Shown: positions 27,188 through 35,877 of the stretch, one piece after another | Numbering within the stretch: the stretch's first letter is position 1 | Layout: the number at the start of each line of letters is the position of its first letter | Source of the DNA: Paenibacillus barengoltzii NBRC 101215 | GTDB taxonomy: Bacteria > Bacillota > Bacilli > Paenibacillales > Paenibacillaceae | DNA: 64,000 bases | Assembly (NCBI RefSeq): GCF_004000745.1 | Contig: NZ_BILV01000007.1 | Location: 95,804-159,803, forward strand | Reading direction: 5' to 3' | The notes under the pieces: generated by a model | What the model was told of the DNA's origin: nothing | The model's database searches: none | The model's input: only the letters and a program-made list of their open reading frames with translations | Made by a program: the position numbers and the translations under genes

Positions 27188-28135
27188 ATGCAAACGGAAA
27201 CCAGGCAGTCCCGTGCCCCGCTCCCCGTCAAACGGCGGAACAGCATGGCTGCCTTCCAACGGCAATGGCCACTGTATCTGCTCATGCTATTGCCGATGAC
27301 GTTCTTTATCGTATTTAAGTACATTCCAATGGCGGGCGTCGTGGTTGCTTTCAAGGACTACAACATTTTTCAAGGGATCTGGGCCAGTGAGTGGGTCGGA
27401 TGGGACGTCTTTCGCGAGATCTTTGCGATGCCGCAATTCTACAAGGCGCTGCGCAACACGTTGATGCTTAACGTCTTCTCTCTGCTAACGTTCCCGGTTC
27501 CCATTATCCTGGCGATTATGCTGAACGAGCTGCGGGTTCATTGGTACAAACGCGTCAGCCAAACCTTGCTGTATTTGCCCCACTTCATCTCCTGGGTCAT
27601 TGTCGGCGGGATGGTGCTTCAATTACTCGCGACCAATACGGGCAGTGTCAACGAGTTGATCAAGAGCCTCGGCGGCCGGCCGATTCCGTTCCTCGAGGAC
27701 ACGGTGCTTTGGATTCTGACCTACACAGGAGCCGGGGTTTGGCACTATGCGGGCTGGGGAACGATCCTTTATTTAGCAGCGCTTACAAGCATCAATAAAG
27801 AGCTGTATGAAGCCGCCGAAGTAGATGGGGCCAGTCGGCTGCGACGAATCTGGCATATTACGCTTCCCGGGATTAAGCCCACGATCGTGGTGCTGTTTAT
27901 TATCCAAATCGGCCATATGGCGGATATCAGCTTCGAGCAGCCGTATGCCCTGCAGAACGGCTACGTCATGGATGTCGCTCAGGTGATCAGCACCTATGTG
28001 TACACGGTGGGCATTCAATCAGCGCAATTCGCGCTGGCAACCGCCGTGGGATTGTTCCAATCGGTCATCGGGCTGATTCTGCTGCTCACGGCCGAACTCA
28101 TATCCCGAAAAGTAAACCAGCAAGGCATCTTCTAG
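27188..28135 (+). CDS. carbohydrate ABC transporter permease (LplB-like)
   Basis: Permease of 315 residues with six membrane helices: LYLLMLLPMTFFIVFKYIPM first, the EAA-G motif EAAEVDGASRLRRIWHITLPG in the last third. The start is set by AAAGGAGG (27174-27181): the ATG at 27182 abuts it, while the one at 27188 has a spacing of 6. The much longer open frame from 26825 is an overlap artefact. The gene is followed after 17 bases by its partner permease. Confidence 0.9.
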   Translation: MQTETRQSRAPLPVKRRNSMAAFQRQWPLYLLMLLPMTFFIVFKYIPMAGVVVAFKDYNIFQGIWASEWVGWDVFREIFAMPQFYKALRNTLMLNVFSLLTFPVPIILAIMLNELRVHWYKRVSQTLLYLPHFISWVIVGGMVLQLLATNTGSVNELIKSLGGRPIPFLEDTVLWILTYTGAGVWHYAGWGTILYLAALTSINKELYEAAEVDGASRLRRIWHITLPGIKPTIVVLFIIQIGHMADISFEQPYALQNGYVMDVAQVISTYVYTVGIQSAQFALATAVGLFQSVIGLILLLTAELISRKVNQQGIF

Positions 28136-28152
28136 CCAAGGAGGGAGCTCAC

Positions 28153-29025
28153 GTGATCCGGAATCCGGTTGATAAAGTGATCGATACGATCGTCATCGTG
28201 GTCATCGGTTTATTTGCCTTGTTTTGCGTCGTGCCGATGATCCATATCTTTGCCTTATCCTTCAGCGGCAACCGGGCCATTATGTCCGGGGAGGTGTTCC
28301 TGTGGCCGGTCGACTGGAACTTCCATTCCTATTCCGCCGTATTCGGGGACATCTCCATGATGCGGTCCCTGTTGCTGACGGTGATTCTGGTCGTCGTCTA
28401 TACCGCGGTCGCTTTGGTGATGACCATTATGGCCGCGTATGCGTTAAGCCGCAGAAACTTCAGAGGCCGGAACGTGATGTTTGGGCTCATCATCGTCACG
28501 ATGTTTTTTAACCCGGGGATTATCCCCAATTACTTGCTGATCAAAGAGCTGGGCCTGCTCAATTCGCCACTGTCGCTCATTTTGCCCCTGATGATTAATG
28601 CGTTCCTGCTGATCATTATGAGAACTTCCTTCTCCGGCGTTCCTCATGAGCTGGAGGATTCAGCCTGGATGGATGGCTGCGGCCATTTCCGCTTTCTGCT
28701 CCAGGTCGTGCTGCCGCTTCAGTTGCCGATCCTTGCGACCATCGGGCTTTATTCGGCCGTGGACCGTTGGAACATGTTTCAGGACGCTTTGTTTTACATC
28801 AACGATAAAAATTTGTACCCGCTCCAGCTCAAACTTTATCAGATGGTCATCAACAGCCAGGTGAACGATGCCACGGCGCAGGAAGGCTTTAACGCCGCGA
28901 CGCCGATTCCCCAAGGCATTCAGTCAGCCAGCATTATGTTTGCTACCGTGCCGATTTTGCTGGTCTACCCCTGGCTGCAGAAATATTTCATTTCCGGCAT
29001 GCTGCAGGGGGCCATTAAAGGATAG
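28153..29025 (+). CDS. carbohydrate ABC transporter permease (LplC/YtcP-like)
   Basis: Permease of 290 residues, GTG start behind AAGGAGGGAG. Six membrane helices, the coupling motif ELEDSAWMDGCGHFRFLLQVVLPLQLP (here an SAWMDG variant of EAA-G) and the family C-terminus PWLQKYFISGMLQGAIKG. It pairs with the preceding permease. ATP hydrolysis must come from an ATPase encoded elsewhere. Confidence 0.91.
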   Translation: MIRNPVDKVIDTIVIVVIGLFALFCVVPMIHIFALSFSGNRAIMSGEVFLWPVDWNFHSYSAVFGDISMMRSLLLTVILVVVYTAVALVMTIMAAYALSRRNFRGRNVMFGLIIVTMFFNPGIIPNYLLIKELGLLNSPLSLILPLMINAFLLIIMRTSFSGVPHELEDSAWMDGCGHFRFLLQVVLPLQLPILATIGLYSAVDRWNMFQDALFYINDKNLYPLQLKLYQMVINSQVNDATAQEGFNAATPIPQGIQSASIMFATVPILLVYPWLQKYFISGMLQGAIKG

Positions 29026-29066
29026 GCCCTAGCCTGGCGGGAAGCAGCCCGATGTTGATAGCTGCT

Positions 29067-29086
29067 CTTCGGTCTCGATACCGAAG
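29067..29086. other. stem-loop between permease and binding-protein genes
   Basis: CTTCGGT-ctcgat-ACCGAAG without a T-run. Such hairpins before the binding-protein gene often stabilise the downstream message and raise its level over the permeases, but that role is inferred here. Confidence 0.45.
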
Positions 29087-29125
29087 GTCACTATATTTAA
29101 ACCAAATCAAAAGGGAGGCAACACC

Positions 29126-30751
29126 ATGCGCAAACCATTTCGCTCCTCGATGTTCGCCTTAGTGGCGCTGGTCATGGCCGCAAGCTTCGCTTTGGCGGGC
29201 TGCGGCGGCGGAGGAAGCAACAGCTCATCCAGCGGAAACGGAAAGGACAGCGGCGGGAACACCACAGCTACGAACAATGCCAAGGAATCCGCACCGAAGG
29301 GGGAACGCATTACCTTAAAGGTGGAGCTGTTTGACCGGAACAATACGCCGGCTGGGGAACCGCCAATTACGGATAACTTCATGACCCAGTATATCCAGAA
29401 AAGCTTTGGCGACCCGAACAACATCGACGTTGAATTCGTGACGGTGCCGCGCGCCGAAGAGGTCGATAAGCTGAACGTCCTGATGGCCTCAGGCTCTGCT
29501 CCGGACATTGTGTTCACGTACAGCAAGCCTACCGTGCAAAACTATGTAAAAAGCGGAGGCTTAACCGACCTGGGACCGCTCATCGATCAATACGGCCCCA
29601 ATTTGAAGAAGGTGCTGGAGCCTTCCCTGCCCTACGGCGTATTTGACGGGAAGCAATACGTCATCCCGGCACTGCGCGTGATTCAAGCCCAAAGCACGAC
29701 CTTCATTCGCAAGGACTGGCTCGATCAACTGAACCTTCCGCTTCCGCAAACGACGGAGGAATTTGTGAATGCCATGCGCGCCTTTAAAGAGAAGGATCCC
29801 GGCAAGACGGGTGGCAAGGTCATCCCCTACAGCTACATCGACGTGTTCCATATGATGCCGTTGGTCAATTCCTTCTGGAAATGGGATGAAATCACGGATA
29901 GAGATCTGTACTCGGTTCCGAGATGGCTGCAACCGGGGAGTAAGGACGGTTACCGGCTGCTCAACCAGATGTACAATGAAGGACTGATCGATCCGGACTT
30001 CGCGCTCAGCGACGACTTCAGCCAAGCTTTTGCCCAACAGGTTGTGAACAGCATTGCCGGGGCAGGCACGCCAAACACCAATGAACCGGTTTATAACGGG
30101 TACTATGCCAACCTGAAAGCGAACAATCCGGACGCGGTACTGGAGGCGATCGATCCGTTCTCTACCCCGGACGGGAAGCATCCAAAGCCGGTGTATGACC
30201 CGATTGGCGCATACATCATGGTTCCGGCAACAAGCAAAAACGCAGAGGCGGCTGTGAAATATTTGAACTGGATGGCTGACCCAAGCAACATTCTCGTGCT
30301 GCAAAACGGCGAGGAAGGCGTCTCGTACGAAATGAGCGAAGACGGGCTGCCGGTGCTGCTGAATACGCCGGAAGCTCAGAACCTGCTGTACAACTATTAC
30401 GATTACTGCATCATCCTGAACGGCAAATACATTTCCACCGAGGATCCAAACAAGAACATTGCCGCCAACGCCTTCGATCCCGACTTCAAAGATTTCACCG
30501 TCAAGAGCATCCAAGTCGGAACGAATGACGGGTATACCCTGCCTCGCGTAGATATCGCGGTGGATGCCGAGATCAAATATGCCAAAATTCTGGAGGATTT
30601 CGAAAAAGAAATGCTCGCGAAGATCGTCACGGCCAAACCGGATCAATTCGACAAGGTCTATGACCAGAAGGTCGAGGAATACATGGCCATGGGCGGCAAA
30701 GCTGTCATGGAAGGGAAACAGGCGGCTTACGACGAGTTTTACAAGAAGTAA
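29126..30751 (+). CDS. ABC sugar-binding lipoprotein, second paralogue
   Basis: Binding lipoprotein of 541 residues: signal peptide with lipobox LAGC, then a long Gly/Ser/Asn linker, then the family-1 binding fold (VELFDRNNTPAGEPPITDN, FVTVPRAEEVDKLNVLMAS, ATSKNAEAAVKYLNWMADP). It is colinear with the protein at 25327 and differs mainly by the linker and scattered substitutions. Placement right behind both permeases and a strong AGGGAGG site mark it as the main transport component. Ligand unknown. The two oxidoreductase genes downstream suggest a sugar or cyclitol derivative. Confidence 0.92.
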   Translation: MRKPFRSSMFALVALVMAASFALAGCGGGGSNSSSSGNGKDSGGNTTATNNAKESAPKGERITLKVELFDRNNTPAGEPPITDNFMTQYIQKSFGDPNNIDVEFVTVPRAEEVDKLNVLMASGSAPDIVFTYSKPTVQNYVKSGGLTDLGPLIDQYGPNLKKVLEPSLPYGVFDGKQYVIPALRVIQAQSTTFIRKDWLDQLNLPLPQTTEEFVNAMRAFKEKDPGKTGGKVIPYSYIDVFHMMPLVNSFWKWDEITDRDLYSVPRWLQPGSKDGYRLLNQMYNEGLIDPDFALSDDFSQAFAQQVVNSIAGAGTPNTNEPVYNGYYANLKANNPDAVLEAIDPFSTPDGKHPKPVYDPIGAYIMVPATSKNAEAAVKYLNWMADPSNILVLQNGEEGVSYEMSEDGLPVLLNTPEAQNLLYNYYDYCIILNGKYISTEDPNKNIAANAFDPDFKDFTVKSIQVGTNDGYTLPRVDIAVDAEIKYAKILEDFEKEMLAKIVTAKPDQFDKVYDQKVEEYMAMGGKAVMEGKQAAYDEFYKK

Positions 30752-30761
30752 CAGATAACGG

Positions 30762-30799
30762 ATCGGGCCTTTCGGAGTTGTTCTTCGGAGAGGCCCGAT
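30762..30799 (+). other. stem-loop after binding-protein gene, no T-run
   Basis: ATCGGGCCT (30762-30770) pairs with AGGCCCGAT (30791-30799). Without a following T-run it looks like an attenuating or mRNA-protecting hairpin that would reduce, not abolish, expression of the oxidoreductase genes. Confidence 0.55.
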
Positions 30800-30827
30800 T
30801 CACATCCAAGCTAAGGAGGGAACCCGA

Positions 30828-31979
30828 GTGATCCATGTAGCAGTGATCGGAGCCGGTGCGATATCCCCGGCCCATATTCAAGCGTATTTGCAATTCCCGG
30901 AGCGGTGCCGGATCGTGGCGATCTGCGATATTTATCCGGAGAAAGCTCGGCAAAGGGCGGAGGAGTTTCAGTTGGATGCGGACATCTATGCCAACTATTC
31001 CGAATTGCTCCAGCGCAGCGACATCGACCTGGTCTCCGTGTGCACCCCGCCGTATACTCACGCGGAGACGGCGATCGCTTTTTTGAACGCGGGCAAGCAT
31101 GTGATTGTCGAGAAGCCGATGGCCTCCTCGCTGGAGGAATGCGATCGGATGAACGAAGCCGCGGAGCAGAGCGGAAAAATATTATCCGTCGTGGCCCAGA
31201 ACCGGTTCACGACCCCTATGATGAAGCTGAAGAAGGTGTTGGACACGAAGCTGATGGGGCCGATCGTGCACGCGCAAGTCGACTCTTATTGGTGGAGAGG
31301 CCACTGTTACTATGATCTGTGGTGGCGAGGCACCTGGGAGAAGGAAGGCGGCGGCTGCACGCTGAACCATGCGGTGCACCATATCGATATTTTTCAATGG
31401 ATGAACGGCATGCCGGCGGAGGTCACTGCAGTGATGAGCAACACCTCCCATGACAATGCCGAGGTGGAGGACATCTCGATCGCCATCGCCCGCTACGACA
31501 ACGGGGCGCTGGCCCAGCTCACCAGCTCCGTTGTGCATCACGGCCAGGAGCAGCAGTTAATTTTCCAGGGGAAGCACGCGCGTGTGTCTGCACCGTGGAA
31601 AGTAGCGGCTTCTGTTTCCAAGCCAAACGGATTCCCTGAGCCGGACGTAGAGCTGGAAGCGAAGATTCAACAGGCTTACGATGAGCAACCTGAGCTTCGG
31701 TATGAAGGTCATCGCGGCCAAATTCAAGACGTGCTGAATGCGATTGAGCATGGGACACCCGTGCTGGTGGATGGCATTCAAGGCCGCAGAACGCTGGAGC
31801 TGATTACGGCGATTTACCAATCCGCAAGTACCGGCCAGACGGTGAAACTGCCGTTGGGTCCGGATAGTCCCTTTTATACACGGCAAGGGATATTGCAGAA
31901 CGCGACTTATTTTTACGAGAAGAAGACCAGCATCGAAAACTTCAGCGACAATACGATCACCTCGGGGGGCAACAGCTAA
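30828..31979 (+). CDS. Gfo/Idh/MocA family NAD(P)-dependent oxidoreductase
   Basis: Protein of 383 residues, GTG start behind AAGGAGGG. The Rossmann dinucleotide motif VIGAGAISPAHIQAYL is at the N-terminus, VCTPPYTHAETAIAFLNAGKHVIVEKPMA contains the EKP motif with the usual catalytic Lys, and GGGCTLNHAVHHIDIFQW carries the conserved acid/His region of the C-terminal domain. The family oxidises or reduces sugars and cyclitols at a ring hydroxyl. It lies in the importer operon and is followed after 21 bases by a second member, so both probably act on the imported compound or a derivative. Confidence 0.92.
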   Translation: MIHVAVIGAGAISPAHIQAYLQFPERCRIVAICDIYPEKARQRAEEFQLDADIYANYSELLQRSDIDLVSVCTPPYTHAETAIAFLNAGKHVIVEKPMASSLEECDRMNEAAEQSGKILSVVAQNRFTTPMMKLKKVLDTKLMGPIVHAQVDSYWWRGHCYYDLWWRGTWEKEGGGCTLNHAVHHIDIFQWMNGMPAEVTAVMSNTSHDNAEVEDISIAIARYDNGALAQLTSSVVHHGQEQQLIFQGKHARVSAPWKVAASVSKPNGFPEPDVELEAKIQQAYDEQPELRYEGHRGQIQDVLNAIEHGTPVLVDGIQGRRTLELITAIYQSASTGQTVKLPLGPDSPFYTRQGILQNATYFYEKKTSIENFSDNTITSGGNS

Positions 31980-32000
31980 TTCACGAAAGGGGCAGACGCC

Positions 32001-33083
32001 ATGACGAAGGAGCAAGATGGCATGAATTATGCGCCGAAAGGAAAACTCAATCCGGTAGTTGGAACAGGCGAATTTCGCTTTGCGGCGATCGGATTGGATC
32101 ATGGGCATATCTACGGAATGTGCAACGGGTTGATCGAGGCCGGGGCGGAGCTCGCCGCGGTGTATGACCCGGATCCGGAAAAGGTGAAGCGGTTTGTCGA
32201 TACGTTTCCGCAAGCGAAGGCAGCGGCGTCCGAGGAGGAGATTTGGGAGGATCCGCAGATCCGGTTGATCGCCGCAGCCTGTATTCCTTCGGAACGATGC
32301 GCACTCGGGCTTCGGGCGATGGAGCACGGCAAGCATTATTTTGCGGATAAACCGGCGTTTACGACGTTGGAGCAGGTCGAACAGGCGCGACGGAAAACGG
32401 AACAGACCGGTCTTAAATGGGGGATCTATTACGGGGAACGCCTGCATGTTGAGAGCGCTGTGTTTGCCGGCCAGCTAATCGAGGAAGGCGCCATCGGGCG
32501 GGTCGTCCAGGTCATTGGCACAGGGCCGCATCGCGCTAATCCCAAGGCCCGGCCGGAATGGTTCTTTGACCCCGACTGTTACGGCGGGATATTATGCGAT
32601 ATCGGGTCCCATCAGATCGAGCAATTCCTGCATTACGCAGGCGCTAAGGATGCGAAAGTGCTGCATAGCAAGGTGGCCAACTACAAGTTCAAGGAATACC
32701 CGCGATTTGAGGACTTTGGCGATGCAACGCTGGTAGCGGATAACGGGGCGACCTTCTACTTCCGGGTGGATTGGCTGACTCCCGACGGTTTGGGGACGTG
32801 GGGCGACGGCCGCACCCTCATCTTGGGGACGGATGGCTACATCGAAATTCGCAAATACATCGACATCGCCCGGGAAGCTTCCGGCAATCATCTCTATTTA
32901 GTGAATCATGAAGGCGAATTCCACTATGACTGCTCCGGGAAAGTGGGATACCCTTATTTCGGCGCATTTATTTTGGATATCCTCAACGGAACGGAAACTG
33001 CCATGACACAGGAGCATGCCTTTAAAGCTGCGGCTTTGTGTATCGAGGCGCAGAAGCAAGCGATTCGGATTGAAACAGATTAG
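32001..33083 (+). CDS. Gfo/Idh/MocA family oxidoreductase, second member
   Basis: Protein of 360 residues. The N-terminal Rossmann motif is atypical: AAIGLDHGHIYGM replaces GxGxxG, seen in a subgroup of the family. ADKPAF provides the DKP/EKP Lys position, and GGILCDIGSHQIEQFLHYAG contains the conserved D-x-x-x-H catalytic pair. The start ATG at 32001 has GAAAGGGGCAGACGCC upstream. The protein is only distantly similar to the preceding member, so the two likely catalyse successive or opposite redox steps. It is the last gene of the operon. Confidence 0.9.
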   Translation: MTKEQDGMNYAPKGKLNPVVGTGEFRFAAIGLDHGHIYGMCNGLIEAGAELAAVYDPDPEKVKRFVDTFPQAKAAASEEEIWEDPQIRLIAAACIPSERCALGLRAMEHGKHYFADKPAFTTLEQVEQARRKTEQTGLKWGIYYGERLHVESAVFAGQLIEEGAIGRVVQVIGTGPHRANPKARPEWFFDPDCYGGILCDIGSHQIEQFLHYAGAKDAKVLHSKVANYKFKEYPRFEDFGDATLVADNGATFYFRVDWLTPDGLGTWGDGRTLILGTDGYIEIRKYIDIAREASGNHLYLVNHEGEFHYDCSGKVGYPYFGAFILDILNGTETAMTQEHAFKAAALCIEAQKQAIRIETD

Positions 33084-33090
33084 AAAAATG

Positions 33091-33136
33091 AAGGGGCTGA
33101 CCCACTCGTCATTTGCGATGACGTGGGCAGCCCCTT
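33091..33136. terminator. bidirectional hairpin terminator
   Basis: Long nearly perfect stem AAGGGGCTG...CAGCCCCTT with inner CCCAC/GTGGG and GTCAT/ATGAC helices between convergent genes. The T-rich side (CATTTTTC) serves the minus-strand SDR gene. The plus-strand side has only a weak T stretch. Confidence 0.75.
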
Positions 33137-33148
33137 GGTTCGTCCATA

Positions 33149-33850
33149 TTACTGCGGCATCGCTTTCCCATCGATACCGATCATCACGGCGTCGGTATCC
33201 GCCTTCAGTTTGCCTTCCGCCAAGTCGAGGATCGCCTTCGCCGAATCCAGTGGATCGCCGGGCGCCTGACTGCCGCCCATCGGAGTGCGTATCCAGCCTG
33301 GATGCATCGCGTACACGCCGAACCCTTGCGGCACCAGCTCCTTGCGCAACTGAGCGGTAAAATAGTTCAACGCCGCCTTGGACAACGCATACGGATAGTC
33401 GCCGCCGTAAGCACCGGCAAAGCATCCAGCCTCCGAGGATACGTTTAGAATAAACGGGCGGTCACTCTCTTTCAGCAGCGGCAGGAAATGCTTCACCATC
33501 TTCATCGGGCCGTACAGATTGGTGCGGAACGTATTCTCCACCGCAGCGAATTCCAATCGCTCGATCGACTGGTCCCGGGCCAGCAAGATCCCTGCGTTAT
33601 TAATCAGCGCGTCCAACTTTCCCCATCTGTCAGCCATAGCCTCCTTGGCTTTGGCGATCGAATCTTCCTCGTCCACATCCAGCTCAAGCAGCGTCAACTT
33701 CCCTGGAGCTCCTTCCTGCCGCGCCTTCAACGCATCTACGTTCGTTTCCAGCGAGCGTATGCCAGCCGCTACCTCATGGCCGCGTCGCAACGCTTCCCCA
33801 ACGATCTCCAAGCCAAGTCCCTTTCCCGCTCCTGTTACGATCAGTTTCAT
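33149..33850 (-). CDS. short-chain dehydrogenase/reductase
   Basis: Classical SDR of 233 residues: TGAGKGLG cofactor loop, LDALINNAGI, the Ser of NVSSEAG, and the YALSK motif with catalytic Tyr and Lys. The C-terminus is close to the family of csgA-like SDRs (HPGWIRTPMGG). Substrate unknown. Leader sequence gives AGGAGGCAAGG before the ATG. It stands alone and convergent to the oxidoreductase operon. Confidence 0.9.
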   Translation of the reverse strand: MKLIVTGAGKGLGLEIVGEALRRGHEVAAGIRSLETNVDALKARQEGAPGKLTLLELDVDEEDSIAKAKEAMADRWGKLDALINNAGILLARDQSIERLEFAAVENTFRTNLYGPMKMVKHFLPLLKESDRPFILNVSSEAGCFAGAYGGDYPYALSKAALNYFTAQLRKELVPQGFGVYAMHPGWIRTPMGGSQAPGDPLDSAKAILDLAEGKLKADTDAVMIGIDGKAMPQ

Positions 33851-33942
33851 CGTCCAACCTTGCCTCCTTGAGATAGTATGAATCCGTTTTCATTTCTAAT
33901 TACGACCATTGCTCAACATATAACTATCTTCGTGATTATCGC

Positions 33943-34398
33943 CTATTTGTCATTCTCCAACAGCTCGATCCACAGCTTCAGGTCCCGCGTGGCGTCCATA
34001 TACGCATATCGTCCGCCGGTGTATTCCCCTTTTTGCGACAGCGACATCCCGCGTCCTTCGAGCAGCTGAATCTTCTCCTTCATCCCGTCGATCACAAAAG
34101 CAATATGGTGCATGCCTTCCCCTTTCTCCTCCAGGAAGTCCCGCCAAGTGCTGGGATGCTCATCCGGTTCGATCAGCTCCAGCTGCAGCTGGCCGCAATC
34201 AAAAAACGCCAGTTTCGCGCGAGCCAGAGACGGTGCCCCTTGATATTCCGTCTTCGCTACTTCCACCGCATCCGTCCAAAACCAAGCGGGCTTCTCCACG
34301 CCCAGGAAATCCGCGTAGGCTTGCGAAACGGCTTCAATATCCCTAACGACAATTCCGATTTGCGTAATCACCTTGCTGCCTAACGGTTGTTTGTCCAT
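33943..34398 (-). CDS. VOC (glyoxalase/bleomycin resistance) family protein
   Basis: Single-domain VOC protein of 151 residues. Beta-alpha-beta-beta-beta units are seen in ITQIGIVVRDIEAVSQAYADFLG and MHHIAFVIDGMKEKIQLLEGRG. Candidate metal ligands include the Glu in QLELIEP, the His pair in MHHIAF and the Glu in KLWIELLE, placed as in methylmalonyl-CoA-epimerase-like members. The ATG at 34398 follows GAGGAGCGACC, and the longer frame from 34458 contains that SD and is not used. Reaction unknown. Confidence 0.85.
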   Translation of the reverse strand: MDKQPLGSKVITQIGIVVRDIEAVSQAYADFLGVEKPAWFWTDAVEVAKTEYQGAPSLARAKLAFFDCGQLQLELIEPDEHPSTWRDFLEEKGEGMHHIAFVIDGMKEKIQLLEGRGMSLSQKGEYTGGRYAYMDATRDLKLWIELLENDK

Positions 34399-34537
34399 GT
34401 GCGGTCGCTCCTCTTTCTTTTTTTCATAATAAATGATTGTGATGAGGCCATCGCTCAATGCATCCCCATCTTAGCATATTCGCACGCATTCCGGTACAAA
34501 GCAGATCACTCGCAAAATGAAGGACACGAACCATCGG

Positions 34538-34566
34538 CACAAATGCCCATCTCCGTGAATATACTG
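34538..34566 (+). promoter_or_regulatory. sigma-K-like promoter of coat-like gene
   Basis: CACA (34538-34541), 16 bases, AATATACTG (34558-34566), compared with the sigma-K consensus mACm-N16-CATAnnnTA: four of six -10 positions match. The same bases also contain a sigma-A-like TATACT, so the sigma factor is not certain. Confidence 0.4.
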
Positions 34567-34589
34567 CAGCAAGAACAAAGGAGGAATGG

Positions 34590-34970
34590 ATGGAAATGCC
34601 AAGTATGTATTCACCTTACGGCGGTACACCAAGCCAAGTAAGCCCGATGAGCCAAGAGCCGATGGGATACGATCACAAGAAACAGATGATGGAGATGTGT
34701 AAAAAATATCATCATCACCTCATGCAAATGGAAGGCACCGATGGCAGAATGTATGAAGGGATCATCGATGGAATGGATGATGACCACGTCTATCTGCTCG
34801 TTCCGGTTGGGGATATGGATGATCGCGCATTCGGGTTCCCTTATGGCGGTTATCCTTACTACGGAGGCTTTGGTTACGGATATGGCTATCCGCGCCGCTT
34901 CCGCCGCTTTATTCGCCGGCCTTACCCGTTCTTCTTCTTCAGAAGATTCTTCTTCCCGTTCTTCTTCTAA
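34590..34970 (+). CDS. putative spore coat-associated protein with Sm-like core and Tyr/Arg/Phe-rich tail
   Basis: Protein of 126 residues that I cannot assign to a named family. The middle (GTDGRMYEGIIDGMDDDHVYLLVP) resembles a small Sm-like beta-barrel segment of the kind found in several coat proteins. It is preceded by a Met/Gln/His-rich head. The tail is repetitive: Gly/Tyr-rich, then Arg-rich, ending in runs of Phe and Arg. AAAGGAGG at 34577-34584 sets the start at 34590. The neighbour is the convergent spore transglutaminase gene and both have sigma-K-like promoters, so a structural coat protein and crosslinking substrate is a reasonable inference. A second protein with the same core motif is at 61660. 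Confidence 0.7.
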   Translation: MEMPSMYSPYGGTPSQVSPMSQEPMGYDHKKQMMEMCKKYHHHLMQMEGTDGRMYEGIIDGMDDDHVYLLVPVGDMDDRAFGFPYGGYPYYGGFGYGYGYPRRFRRFIRRPYPFFFFRRFFFPFFF

Positions 34971-34978
34971 TCTTAAAG

Positions 34979-35015
34979 CAACAAAGCCTCCTGCCAGATG
35001 CGGGAGGCTTTGTTG
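34979..35015. terminator. bidirectional terminator
   Basis: CAACAAAGCCTCC (34979-34991) pairs perfectly with GGAGGCTTTGTTG (35003-35015), between the convergent coat-like and tgl genes. Confidence 0.85.
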
Positions 35016-35018
35016 TTC

Positions 35019-35837
35019 TTAGGCTTGGTTGGAATCCGGGTGATAGGCTTCGTTCTGAGAGCCGCGGCGACGATAAACGGTGCTGCCGATCCGAGCATAC
35101 ACGCCGCGTAAGGAACGAATATGATCGTAATTAGGATAAATGATCAAATCCATCAAGTACGCCGATCGCCGGCTGCCGGGTTTTCTTCTTCGGTTAAGCG
35201 CGTCGATGATCCCAGCGGAAGAACGGATGCCGATGCCATGGCCATAATAGCGGTCTTCGCCGAGCATGATGACGTTCTCCCCTTGCCATTCCGGAGTTTC
35301 AGGGTTATGATCCGGATTTTTGAAATAGAGAATATCCCCGGGATAAGGCCCCAGTCTTAAACTTCCTTGACGAAATCCCAGATCACTGTCATACTGCCAA
35401 TCGTAAAGATACAAGTTGGTAAAATACGTATTAAACGCCCGGCTGCCGATTTGATCCAGTACGGCCTTGTACATCACGATCATCATCGCCATCGAGCATT
35501 CGAAGCCATAAAGCGGACCGTTCCGGTAAATGTCGGTGATGGCATCCGACGGCGCTACTCCATTTTTTAGCCGAAACCCTCCTTCCTCCGTACGGTTCCA
35601 GTACATCTCATTGCATCGGGATTTACGGTAGACCGCAAACTGAGCCCCACTTCCATTCAGCGCCAAGGCCGAATCCACGATCGAGTTGCGGAGCGCCAAT
35701 TCGAACAGCAATTCATCTAAAGAACCGTAACGATAGGGTATCGGGCTTCGTTCTTGCGCCTGCACAATTTCCCTTTGAAGCGGAGGCAGCGTCATTTGGG
35801 CAAGTTCCCTCTTATCTTGTGGCGGCAGTAGGATCAA
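35019..35837 (-). CDS. tgl: spore coat protein-glutamine gamma-glutamyltransferase (transglutaminase)
   Basis: Protein of 272 residues matching the Bacillus Tgl family, which forms isopeptide crosslinks between Gln and Lys in the spore coat (B. subtilis Tgl is about 245 residues). The catalytic Cys is in GPLYGFECSMAMMIVMY (about residue 114), and the conserved Glu, Asp and His region is EWQGENVIMLGEDRYYGHGIGI. The start is the TTG at 35837: AAGGAGGGG ends 9 bases before it, whereas the earlier TTG at 35858 contains no SD of its own. No signal peptide, consistent with mother-cell synthesis. A near-consensus sigma-K promoter lies 41 bases upstream. Confidence 0.92.
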   Translation of the reverse strand: MILLPPQDKRELAQMTLPPLQREIVQAQERSPIPYRYGSLDELLFELALRNSIVDSALALNGSGAQFAVYRKSRCNEMYWNRTEEGGFRLKNGVAPSDAITDIYRNGPLYGFECSMAMMIVMYKAVLDQIGSRAFNTYFTNLYLYDWQYDSDLGFRQGSLRLGPYPGDILYFKNPDHNPETPEWQGENVIMLGEDRYYGHGIGIRSSAGIIDALNRRRKPGSRRSAYLMDLIIYPNYDHIRSLRGVYARIGSTVYRRRGSQNEAYHPDSNQA

Positions 35838-35877
35838 ACCTGTTCCCCTCCTTGTCAATATTCAGGTGAATCTAGGT

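Noticed and set aside
29561..30646. Minus-strand frame of 361 residues inside the second binding-protein gene
   Set aside because: Antisense shadow. The plus-strand lipoprotein explains the sequence completely.
31557..32447. Minus-strand frame of 296 residues across both oxidoreductase genes
   Set aside because: It spans the junction of two well-supported genes on the other strand and has no recognisable fold signature.
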